DNA from: Candidatus Omnitrophota bacterium
Lineage (GTDB): Bacteria; Hinthialibacterota; Hinthialibacteria; OLB16
Direction: 5' to 3'
Length of the DNA stretch: 13,954 bases
Assembly: GCA_020632575.1 (NCBI GenBank)
Contig: JACKFH010000063.1
Location: 1 to 13,954, forward strand
The position numbers and the translations under genes are program-made. Below the pieces are notes generated by a model. That model saw nothing but the letters and a program-made list of their open reading frames with translations. It was not told where the DNA came from and searched no databases. Positions within the stretch are counted from its first letter, which is position 1. Each line of letters begins with the position of its first letter. This document shows, piece by piece, positions 1-5,908 of this stretch.

Positions 1-258
1 GGAATTGTGCGTCGGACCGACCGTCTCGAACTCGCCCTCGACCGCCTCAATCTGATCCAAAACGAGGTGGAGGGGTATGTGGCGGAGGGGCATATCACTC
101 CATCTATCATCGAGCTTCAGAATATGGTACAAACGGCGGTTCTGGTTGTGAAATCGGCGATTTCCCGTCACGAAAGCCGGGGGCTTCACTACACTCTCGA
201 TTACCCGGAGCCGTTGGAATCCGAAGCCCATGACACCGTGCTGACCCACAACCCCTAA
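1..258 (+). CDS. nadB: L-aspartate oxidase, C-terminal fragment
   Basis: This is the last 85 residues of a gene that enters from the left edge; the frame is open through base 1. The end contains the string HESRGLHYTLDYPEP, the hallmark C-terminal motif of NadB (ESRGxHYxxDYP). The preceding segment, beginning GIVRRTDRLELALDRL, matches the helical C-terminal domain of the family. NadB is the cytoplasmic flavoprotein that oxidises L-aspartate to iminoaspartate in the first step of de novo NAD synthesis. The FAD-binding and capping domains lie outside the window. A GTG at position 7 could be taken as a start, but homology shows the frame is simply truncated by the window edge. rplI follows on the same strand 35 nt after the stop, so the two are probably co-transcribed. 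Confidence 0.9.
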   Translation, partial: GIVRRTDRLELALDRLNLIQNEVEGYVAEGHITPSIIELQNMVQTAVLVVKSAISRHESRGLHYTLDYPEPLESEAHDTVLTHNP

Positions 259-280
259 ACGAAGAAACGAAGATTTTTTT

Positions 281-285
281 GGAGG
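281..285 (+). promoter_or_regulatory. Ribosome binding site of rplI
   Basis: GGAGG lies 8 nt before the ATG at 294. It decides the start: a TTG at 279 would lie upstream of, or inside, the Shine-Dalgarno sequence and would add residues not found in L9 proteins, which begin MQVVL or similar. Confidence 0.85.
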
Positions 286-293
286 ACATTCAG

Positions 294-899
294 ATGCAAG
301 TCGTTCTGAAGGAGACTGTCTATAACCTGGGCGGAGCCGGATCCGTGGTGAAGGTGAAGGATGGTTATGCACGGAATTTTCTGATTCCGCGAGGTTTGGC
401 GATCCCCGCCACCTCCGGCGCCAAGCGTCACATCGAGCACATCCAGCGATTGGCCGAGAAGAAACGCGCGACCGAGATCAAGGACGCCAGCGATCTCAAG
501 GTCAAACTCGAGGCGTTGTCTCTCACCGTCGAGGCTAAAGCCGGCGAGCGGGGCAAACTCTACGGATCTGTGACCAGTGTGGACATTGCCAACGCCATCG
601 CGGAGCAGGGAATCGAGGTCGACCGCCGCAAGATCATTCTCGATCACCCGCTGCGGAGTCTCGGCGAGCACACGGTTCGTCTGAAGATCGACCCCGAGGT
701 GTCCGCCGAGTTCAAGGTGGTTGTCGAGCCGAGCGCCGACAGCGATGTCCAGGAGGACCTCTCTCCGATCGAGGAGATGGTGACCACCGAGGAGACCGCC
801 GAGACCGCCACGGAGGAGGCCTCCGCGACCGAAGCCGCCGCCGAGGAAACTTCTGCCGAACCAGCCGCCGAGGAAGAGAAGGCCGAGGCCAAAGAATAA
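294..899 (+). CDS. rplI: 50S ribosomal protein L9 with acidic C-terminal extension
   Basis: A 201-residue L9. The N-terminal rRNA-binding domain is clear: MQVVLKETVYNLG, then GSVVKVKDGYARNFLIPRGLA at about residues 15-36, the L9 signature. A long connecting helix follows (about 45-75), then the C-terminal domain (about 76-148) with GKLYGSVTSVDIANAI and the conserved LGEHTVRLKI. L9 binds 23S rRNA near the L1 stalk and helps maintain reading frame. Family members usually stop near residue 148-150. Here about 50 extra residues follow, almost entirely Glu, Ala and Thr (about 152-201). The tail is encoded by GAG/GCC-rich repetitive DNA and may have grown by replication slippage. The usual rpsF-ssb-rpsR-rplI cluster is absent upstream, where nadB is found instead. 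A strong terminator follows 29 nt after the stop. Confidence 0.96.
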   Translation: MQVVLKETVYNLGGAGSVVKVKDGYARNFLIPRGLAIPATSGAKRHIEHIQRLAEKKRATEIKDASDLKVKLEALSLTVEAKAGERGKLYGSVTSVDIANAIAEQGIEVDRRKIILDHPLRSLGEHTVRLKIDPEVSAEFKVVVEPSADSDVQEDLSPIEEMVTTEETAETATEEASATEAAAEETSAEPAAEEEKAEAKE

Positions 900-928
900 C
901 CTCGAAATAAAAATCAAGATTCAAAATG

Positions 929-965
929 AAAAACCCGGGAAGCCCGCCGCTTTCCGGGTTTTTTT
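929..965 (+). terminator. Intrinsic terminator after rplI
   Basis: The arms at 929-942 and 950-963 pair over 14 positions with one G-T wobble (AAAAACCCGGGAAG with CTTTCCGGGTTTTT), leaving a 7-nt loop. A run of seven T follows the GC core to 965. The A-run before the stem mirrors the T-run, so the hairpin could also act on the opposite strand, although no gene reads into it from that side closely. Confidence 0.92.
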
Positions 966-1106
966 GTGGGCTCAATCCCCTTTTGGCCATAGAAAAGTGA
1001 GTGTGAATTGCATTTCCTGTTTGGGTTTTATCCCTGGGCGGCCTGGTCGAGGCTTACCACGTGACGCGGTTGTTGTTTCCCCGGATAGTGTGGACAAAAA
1101 AGCCCC

Positions 1107-2477
1107 TCACTCCCCCTTAAAACAATGAATCATCCCTCGGTCCGTGCTTACAATCAGGTCGCCGCCCGCGATCGCGAGGTCGAGGGCTCGGCCTTTCACC
1201 GGGGCGGTCCAGAGGGTTTCACCGGTCTTGCCGCTGATCGCGACCACCTCGTTCGTCCCGCCGGCGTAGAGAGTGTCGCCGCCGAGGATGAGGGAATAGG
1301 GATCGGATAGGGGACGCTCCCAGAGGAGGGTGCCTTTGAGTTCGGTTTCGGCCTCGACCATTTTTTCGCGGGACTCGTCGATGTCCGCCTGCATGTTCTT
1401 GGCCGCCTCGCTCTCTTTATCCTCTGTCTTGCGGAGCTCCTTTTCGAGGCTATTGATCTTGTTTCCGAGTTTGGTGACCGTGGTCTTGAGGCGCGTGAAA
1501 TTGGCTCGGTCGAGGGCGCGGATGTCCTTGTCAGTGTGGAGATAAGACACATCCGGGGTGACAATCATCTGGTTCCCCTGGAAAGTCGCCAACTGATCGT
1601 TCGACCCCTCGGGAAAAGCGTCGAGCGTCCCCACCTTGCCCGGGCCATAAACCAACATGTCCCCGGTCAGCAGACAGAACGTTCCGCCCGATCCGCCGAC
1701 CTGATGGAGAAACGACCCGTCGGTCCGATTGAACACCAACGGGGCCCCACGGCTGTTCGGGAAATAGAGACGCTCCGGCGAAGCGAGCAGATACCCCTGC
1801 GGAGTCAGGTTCTCCACCTTGTTCTTCCAGATCTCTTTACCGGTCTCGGCGTCGAGGGCGCAGAGATAGACTCCCTCCCATTTGAATAGGCCGGCGCCGA
1901 AATAAGCGATCCCGTCACGGATGAGCACCCCGGTCCTAACCGGCCATTTTGAAACGACCCGGCCGTTTCCTGACAGGCGATAATTCTCCGGTGCGGCTTG
2001 GTATTTCCAGATCAGGGAGCCATCCTTCGCCGAAAGGCAATAGGCATTTCCATCGTCGGAACCGACATAAACCTTTCCGTTGTTCAGAGTCGGCGCCAGT
2101 CGCACCGGTCCATCGGTGTAGTAGGCCCAACGTTCCTCGCCGGTTTTCGAGTCGAGGCAATACACCTTGTCGTCCGAGGAGGATCCGAAATAGACCGAGT
2201 CCTCATCCGCCACCACATGGTAGGCCCAATCGAAGATAACCCGCGGCTTAAGGTTTTCCGTCTTGTGCCAACCATCCCGACGAGCCGGGCCCGACCAGGC
2301 GGGTTGCGGCGGGTATTTCGACTCGAACACCCAACTCTCCTTCAATGGGAATTTCAGTTGCTCCTCGGTCACCCCGCTTCGAGATGTATCCGCACGATGA
2401 GTCGGCCAGGACCCGGCGAGGCAGAGGGTGGGGAGTAGGGTAGCCAGTCCAATCAGGACGATGTGGTTTTTCTTCAT
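1107..2477 (-). CDS. Exported PQQ-like beta-propeller protein with coiled-coil insert
   Basis: A 456-residue protein. The chosen ATG at 2475-2477 gives a clean signal peptide (MKKNHIVLIGLATLLPTLCLA, cleavage near residue 20). The frame is open another 73 codons upstream, but those codons run through hairpin repeats and look non-coding. The mature protein begins WPTHRADTSRSG, a typical opening of PQQ-like propellers. It carries repeats of the type VYCLDSKTGEERWAY, AYCLSAKDGSLIWKY and VVAISGKTGETLWTA, the blade motif of the PQQ/YvrL-like fold. A highly charged helical stretch at about residues 324-382 (RLKTTVTKLGNKINSLEKEL onward) interrupts the blades and is predicted to be a coiled coil. The family includes BamB-like scaffolds and quinoprotein dehydrogenases; no PQQ ligands or cytochrome site can be assigned, so enzymatic activity is uncertain. 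It lies downstream of the ABC operon, separated by the repeat cluster. Confidence 0.85.
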   Translation of the reverse strand: MKKNHIVLIGLATLLPTLCLAGSWPTHRADTSRSGVTEEQLKFPLKESWVFESKYPPQPAWSGPARRDGWHKTENLKPRVIFDWAYHVVADEDSVYFGSSSDDKVYCLDSKTGEERWAYYTDGPVRLAPTLNNGKVYVGSDDGNAYCLSAKDGSLIWKYQAAPENYRLSGNGRVVSKWPVRTGVLIRDGIAYFGAGLFKWEGVYLCALDAETGKEIWKNKVENLTPQGYLLASPERLYFPNSRGAPLVFNRTDGSFLHQVGGSGGTFCLLTGDMLVYGPGKVGTLDAFPEGSNDQLATFQGNQMIVTPDVSYLHTDKDIRALDRANFTRLKTTVTKLGNKINSLEKELRKTEDKESEAAKNMQADIDESREKMVEAETELKGTLLWERPLSDPYSLILGGDTLYAGGTNEVVAISGKTGETLWTAPVKGRALDLAIAGGDLIVSTDRGMIHCFKGE

Positions 2478-2502
2478 TTTCAACCATCCATTCAAATTGT
2501 AG

Positions 2503-2523
2503 CCCGGCAACTCACTTGCCGGG
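2503..2523. repeat. Perfect 8-bp hairpin upstream of the propeller gene
   Basis: CCCGGCAA (2503-2510) and TTGCCGGG (2516-2523) are perfect inverted arms around CTCAC. The hairpin lies 26 nt before the propeller start codon and could sit in its 5' leader. It has no T-run on either strand, so it is not an obvious terminator. It is the first of a series of hairpins filling 2503-2770. Confidence 0.7.
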
Positions 2524-2534
2524 TTTCCGCTTGT

Positions 2535-2603
2535 GCCGTGGGAGGGGCATCCCTGCCCCGATTTACCCCAGCACCCTTCGCGGCAAGATGCCGCTCCCAC
2601 GGC
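2535..2603. repeat. Cruciform-type palindromic repeat (GTGGGAG family)
   Basis: An outer 10-bp stem, GCCGTGGGAG (2535-2544) with CTCCCACGGC (2594-2603), encloses two hairpins: GGGGCA-TCCC-TGCCCC (2544-2559) and GCGGCA-AGA-TGCCGC (2580-2594). The two halves are inverted copies of one unit: GTGGGAGGGGCATCCCTGCC reads like the reverse complement of 2580-2600. The second stem pair is swapped between copies (G-C in one, C-G in the other), so pairing is preserved while sequence changes. The 20 nt between the halves are unpaired. This is the architecture of REP/BIME-type intergenic palindromes. No RAYT transposase gene is visible in the window. Confidence 0.8.
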
Positions 2604-2621
2604 TTGTTCGACGGTCCTCCT

Positions 2622-2670
2622 GGATCGAGAATCCTTTCTCGATCCCACTGACGCAGGAATCCCTTCCTGC
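2622..2670 (-). repeat. Two-hairpin repeat unit, copy 1
   Basis: Hairpin b is a perfect 10-bp stem, GGATCGAGAA (2622-2631) with TTCTCGATCC (2636-2645), loop TCCT. Hairpin a is GCAGGAA (2653-2659) with TTCCTGC (2664-2670), loop TCCC; it extends by GAC/GTC across a one-base bulge. Read on the minus strand the order is hairpin a, GTCAGT linker, hairpin b, the same order as copy 2 on the plus strand. Confidence 0.8.
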
Positions 2671-2713
2671 TGTCGCATGCCGAAAAAGTCACTCAAACCG
2701 ATCCGCTCTTTTG

Positions 2714-2763
2714 GGAGGAAAGGATTCCTCCGTCAGTTGCGCCGAGAAAGGATTCACGGCGCA
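2714..2763 (+). repeat. Two-hairpin repeat unit, copy 2, overlapping the ATPase stop codon
   Basis: Hairpin a is GGAGGAA (2714-2720) with TTCCTCC (2725-2731), loop AGGA. A GTCAGT linker (2732-2737) follows. Hairpin b is TGCGCCGAGAA (2738-2748) with TTCACGGCGCA (2753-2763), loop AGGA, one A-A mismatch. It is an inverted copy of 2622-2670; the segment 2647-2662 is complementary to 2722-2737 at 15 of 16 positions. Stem bases differ between the copies mostly in pairs that keep pairing. A further stem, GATCCGCT (2700-2707) with AGCGGATC (2763-2770), closes both hairpins into a three-way shape. The unit contains the TGA and last codons of the ABC ATPase gene. Confidence 0.8.
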
Positions 2764-3428
2764 GCGGATCCTTTCCCGTTTTCGATCCGGCCATCTTTCA
2801 TCGAGATGATCCTGTCCGCTTTGTTATCCGCGAGGGAGCCATGCGTGACCACGACCACTGTGCCGCCTCGTTTGTGGAAGGCGCTCATGTGCTCAACCAC
2901 TTCCTCGGCGTTTTTCGGATCGAGATTTCCGGTCGGCTCGTCGGCGAGCAGGAGTTTCGGTTCATTGATTAATGCCCGCGCCAGAGCGGCGCGTTGCTTT
3001 TCACCCGCGGAAAGTTCGGCGGGTTTGTGATGCGTGCGGTGGTACATATGGAGCTCCTCGAGGATCTCCTGCGCCCTTTTGCTCCGGTCGGATGTTTTCC
3101 CCCCATGCGACAGAAGGACATTTTCCAGGACTGTGAGGTAGGGTACGAGGTGAAACATCTGGAAAACGAACCCGATGTTGTCCGCGCGAAAACGGTTGCG
3201 CTGCCCCTCGTTGAGACCGTACACCTCTTTGTCCAGAAACTTGAAGGACCCCTCCGAGGGGTGGAGCATCCCGCCGAGCGTCAGAAGGAGGGTCGTCTTA
3301 CCACTACCGCTGTGTCCGCGCAGAACCAGGAACTCGCCCTCATCCACCGAGAGAGTGACCTTGTCCAGCGCGCGAACCAGCCCTTTCTTGGTCTGGTAGA
3401 GTTTGGATAGGTTGGAAATTTCGATCAT
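2754..3428 (-). CDS. ABC transporter ATPase, MacB/LolD type
   Basis: A 224-residue nucleotide-binding subunit with every ABC landmark: Walker A GHSGSGKTT (residues 38-46), Q-loop Q90, signature LSAGEKQR (139-146), Walker B LLLADE with the following PTGNLD (159-170), and the switch histidine in THG (196). Length and the FVFQMFHLVPYLTVLENV region fit the MacB/LolD/FtsE-like group, which drives mechanotransmission or outer-membrane lipoprotein release rather than classic import. It follows the permease with a single base between stop and start, and GGGAG lies 7 nt upstream of its ATG, so the two are made together and should form one complex at the inner membrane. The final residues (GSAAP) and the TGA are encoded by a palindromic repeat unit, so the C-terminus was probably replaced or extended by it. 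Confidence 0.95.
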   Translation of the reverse strand: MIEISNLSKLYQTKKGLVRALDKVTLSVDEGEFLVLRGHSGSGKTTLLLTLGGMLHPSEGSFKFLDKEVYGLNEGQRNRFRADNIGFVFQMFHLVPYLTVLENVLLSHGGKTSDRSKRAQEILEELHMYHRTHHKPAELSAGEKQRAALARALINEPKLLLADEPTGNLDPKNAEEVVEHMSAFHKRGGTVVVVTHGSLADNKADRIISMKDGRIENGKGSAAP

Positions 3429-3429
3429 C

Positions 3430-4575
3430 TCATTGCTCCCTCAAGGTAACCGCGGGATCATCGGTGACCGCCACCATCGCGGGAATAAAAGCGGAAAGGG
3501 CGGTGAACAATGGGGCCGCCACAATCACCGTTTTAAGGAGCGGGTATTCGACCTTCAAGGAACTGGCAGTCACTTTGAATATTTCCGGCCCGGTCTGCAT
3601 CGCCACCGCCGAGCCGATCGCGAAACCGATCCCCGCGCCAATCAGACCGAGCAAGAGCGCTTTCCCGAGGAAGAGCAAAGCAATCTTTGCGGACCCGTAT
3701 CCGAGCGCCCGCAGAACTCCGATCTCGTACCGGCGCTCCCGCGTGTTGATCATCGCCAGCGTTCCGATCCAGACCGCGCAGACCACAATGACCACCGACA
3801 TGATGATCGAGAAATAATCCTCCAGCATGATACGCTGGGTCTCGCGCGCCATCGCGATCGCCTCGATCTTCACCACTTTCCCCTCGGGCATGATCTCTTT
3901 GAGTTCATTACGAAGAACATCGATCGTGTCCATATTGGGATTCCGACAGAGGCAGTCGAGCGCCTTGATCTCATTGATTTGTCCCGGTTTCCCGAGAATC
4001 TTCTGAGCGTCGGCGAGATCGGCGTAGACCCGGATATCGTCCACACTCCCCGCCTCGGTCAAGGTTCGCTCAACCTTGAATTCTTGGCCTCCGAGTTCGA
4101 CCTTGTCTCCCTTCTTCAACCCTTTCGAATCGGCCACTTCATGACCGACATAGAGAGTCCCGGGTTGAACATCGAAAAGCATCGGCGGTTTTTTCTTGTC
4201 GGCTGGGCTGACCTCGCTGGCGACCCCGGTGAGGAGAACACGAGACCCATCCCAATCGTAGGTCTGCTGGAGGGTCGCGAGCAGATGAACAAAGGTGATG
4301 CCCCTTTGCTCGGCGAATCGCTGGACTGTGTCCTCGGGCATGGTTTCATCGGCGTATCCCACAAGGAGGAAATTTTCCATGTCCGTATCCTTGGGGATAA
4401 TCCGCAAGTTGTACCCCATATCCCGCATAATCCGTGTCGTCTCTCGTTGAGCGGCAGACCCCATGGTCACAAAGGCCACATAAAAACCAACTGCGGCCAC
4501 CACCCCTAACAGCGTGAGGAGCGCGTTCACCTTTCGATGAAAAATCTCTTTTAGAATCATTCCGGCGACATTCAT
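3430..4575 (-). CDS. ABC transporter permease, MacB/FtsX family
   Basis: A 381-residue permease with the MacB layout: one transmembrane helix near the N-terminus (about 17-36), a large periplasmic domain (about 40-253), then three helices (about 255-277, 298-325, 346-370). The first C-terminal helix is followed by INTRERRYEIGVLRALGYG, the conserved coupling-helix motif of FtsX/MacB permeases. The end DDPAVTLRE matches the usual DPxxxLR tail. The periplasmic domain contains NEIKALDCLCRNP (about 201-213) with a CxC pair. The start ATG overlaps the stop of the preceding exported protein (ATGA), and a GGGAG precedes it within that gene. The substrate is not known; MacB relatives move lipoproteins, peptides or toxins across the envelope. 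The tight operon suggests that the upstream anchored protein is a partner. Confidence 0.92.
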   Translation of the reverse strand: MNVAGMILKEIFHRKVNALLTLLGVVAAVGFYVAFVTMGSAAQRETTRIMRDMGYNLRIIPKDTDMENFLLVGYADETMPEDTVQRFAEQRGITFVHLLATLQQTYDWDGSRVLLTGVASEVSPADKKKPPMLFDVQPGTLYVGHEVADSKGLKKGDKVELGGQEFKVERTLTEAGSVDDIRVYADLADAQKILGKPGQINEIKALDCLCRNPNMDTIDVLRNELKEIMPEGKVVKIEAIAMARETQRIMLEDYFSIIMSVVIVVCAVWIGTLAMINTRERRYEIGVLRALGYGSAKIALLFLGKALLLGLIGAGIGFAIGSAVAMQTGPEIFKVTASSLKVEYPLLKTVIVAAPLFTALSAFIPAMVAVTDDPAVTLREQ

Positions 4576-5888
4576 GACATTTCGACTCCCTTGGTCGAGC
4601 GGGCGCTGATGAGAATGTACAATCCTACCGCCAACACCGCCAAGAAGAAGAGGGCGGCGCCATACACCGCGATGGAACCAGCGGAAAGGGAGGTTGTCCT
4701 GACCATTGGTTCTTCCTGTGAATGATTCATTGCGACGGTTGGAGAGTCCATCGATTCCGAAACCGCTATCGAAGATATTTCATCCCTGGGTTTCGATTCG
4801 GGATCTTCGGTTTCCTCAGCGGGGGCGACGATTTGGGTGACTTGGATTTCCGACTCCGACGCTTCTTCCTCGAACGTGTCCGAGTCGAAACTGAAAACTT
4901 CGGACTCGCTGTACCCCATCAGGGGATCGTCAGAGTAAGCAAAGCTCTCGACACCCGGTCCCGGCCCCGAGCCATGCTCTAGAATCTGGCTGATCTCCAT
5001 CTTCACCATCGGGTTCTCCGGATCGAAACCGAGCGTCTTCGCGGCTTGTTCCTGGAGATCCATATCCCACTCCAAGGGGATCATCTTCCCTTGCATCCAA
5101 CTCCGATCCAGCTCGCACTCGCAGGATTCGCCGATCAGCCCGATCCGTCGTTCAATTTCCTCGAGAGTCACATCCTCGCCGGTCATCGCGCCTCCAATCA
5201 CACGGCACCTTCCGAAAAAGATCGCAACTGCGGGCGAATCCAAATCTTCCGGATCGATTCCTAAACTCCACAGCAGAATCTTTTCAGCGTCAGCTTGTTC
5301 AGGTGAAAGAATCACCAACTTGGGGCCTTCCTTCGCGGGTTTATCCATCTTGGGCAACCGAACCGCGAAATCGTCCTGGACCTTTTCGATCCCCTTTTTC
5401 AACTCTTCGGCCCCCGCTTGGTCCTTTCCTTCGACAACCAGGGTGACACAGTGCGATCGGATGATCTGTTTCGTGATGTCATCCCTGACTGGTGATTCGA
5501 TGACGCCTTGAAGATAGGAAAGGATCTCCTCGGGTCCATCGCCCGCTTGGATCGGATTATCGAGGATAAGTGCACGACCCTCCTCGCTCACCAAAACGGA
5601 TTTAGGGAGTTCCCCCATCCGGTCGGCCAAGGGTTTGAGATCCGCGTGGTCTCGCCAATCGGGCGAGGCAAGGGTTTCCATCCGAACATTGGTTTCGGCA
5701 AAGAAAGAATCCGCCTGGGAATCCTGGAATCCGTTCCACAGACTTTGTGTCGATTCGTCCGGCAGGACATACAGCGTATACCTTCGCGGCTCCAATTCCA
5801 CAAAGCCGACATCTCGCACGGTGTACTGGCAGGCGAGAACCGGTGTGGCGCACTGAAGCAAAAACAAAAAGATCAAAAGGCGTTTCAT
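4572..5888 (-). CDS. Exported protein with C-terminal membrane anchor, unknown function
   Basis: A 438-residue protein that I cannot assign to a named family. It begins with a signal sequence (MKRLLIFLFLLQCATPVLA) followed directly by CQYTVRDVGFVEL. The VLAC stretch loosely fits a lipobox, so the first cysteine could be lipidated. Residues about 30-130 (RYTLYVLPDE to VSEEGRALIL) resemble a thioredoxin-like fold without a CxxC pair; this is a weak impression. A second region (about 190-290) contains GRCRVIGG and the cysteine pair CEC. Residues about 320-400 are rich in Ser and Glu and look like a disordered linker. One transmembrane helix (about 404-428) ends the protein, leaving a short cytoplasmic tail. 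The stop overlaps the permease start by 4 nt, and the ThiF-like gene ends 20 nt upstream. No clear Shine-Dalgarno precedes its ATG. The arrangement suggests an envelope-side accessory of the ABC complex. Confidence 0.75.
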   Translation of the reverse strand: MKRLLIFLFLLQCATPVLACQYTVRDVGFVELEPRRYTLYVLPDESTQSLWNGFQDSQADSFFAETNVRMETLASPDWRDHADLKPLADRMGELPKSVLVSEEGRALILDNPIQAGDGPEEILSYLQGVIESPVRDDITKQIIRSHCVTLVVEGKDQAGAEELKKGIEKVQDDFAVRLPKMDKPAKEGPKLVILSPEQADAEKILLWSLGIDPEDLDSPAVAIFFGRCRVIGGAMTGEDVTLEEIERRIGLIGESCECELDRSWMQGKMIPLEWDMDLQEQAAKTLGFDPENPMVKMEISQILEHGSGPGPGVESFAYSDDPLMGYSESEVFSFDSDTFEEEASESEIQVTQIVAPAEETEDPESKPRDEISSIAVSESMDSPTVAMNHSQEEPMVRTTSLSAGSIAVYGAALFFLAVLAVGLYILISARSTKGVEMS

Positions 5889-5908
5889 CGAGAATAGTTT
5901 AGAGGATT

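Noticed and set aside
255..917. A 220-codon minus-strand frame across rplI with Gly/Leu-rich repeats
   Set aside because: The Gly/Leu repeats arise from the reverse reading of the Glu/Ala-coding tail of L9; L9 on the plus strand is certain.
966..1106. A possible terminator or small RNA between rplI and the propeller gene
   Set aside because: A T-run follows the propeller stop on the minus strand, but I found no convincing stem before it and no promoter, so nothing is annotated.
2478..2696. N-terminal extension of the propeller protein by 73 codons
   Set aside because: The extension is encoded by palindromic repeats and would bury the signal peptide; the ATG at 2477 gives a standard exported protein.
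2500..2770. The repeat cluster as a CRISPR array or attachment site
   Set aside because: There are no regularly spaced identical direct repeats and no cas gene, integrase or tRNA nearby. The units are inverted hairpins that diverge with compensatory changes.
3403..4509. A 368-codon open frame on the plus strand opposite the permease gene
   Set aside because: It is antisense to a well-supported permease. Its protein is rich in Arg, His and Asp without domains or hydrophobic segments, typical of a shadow frame in GC-rich DNA.
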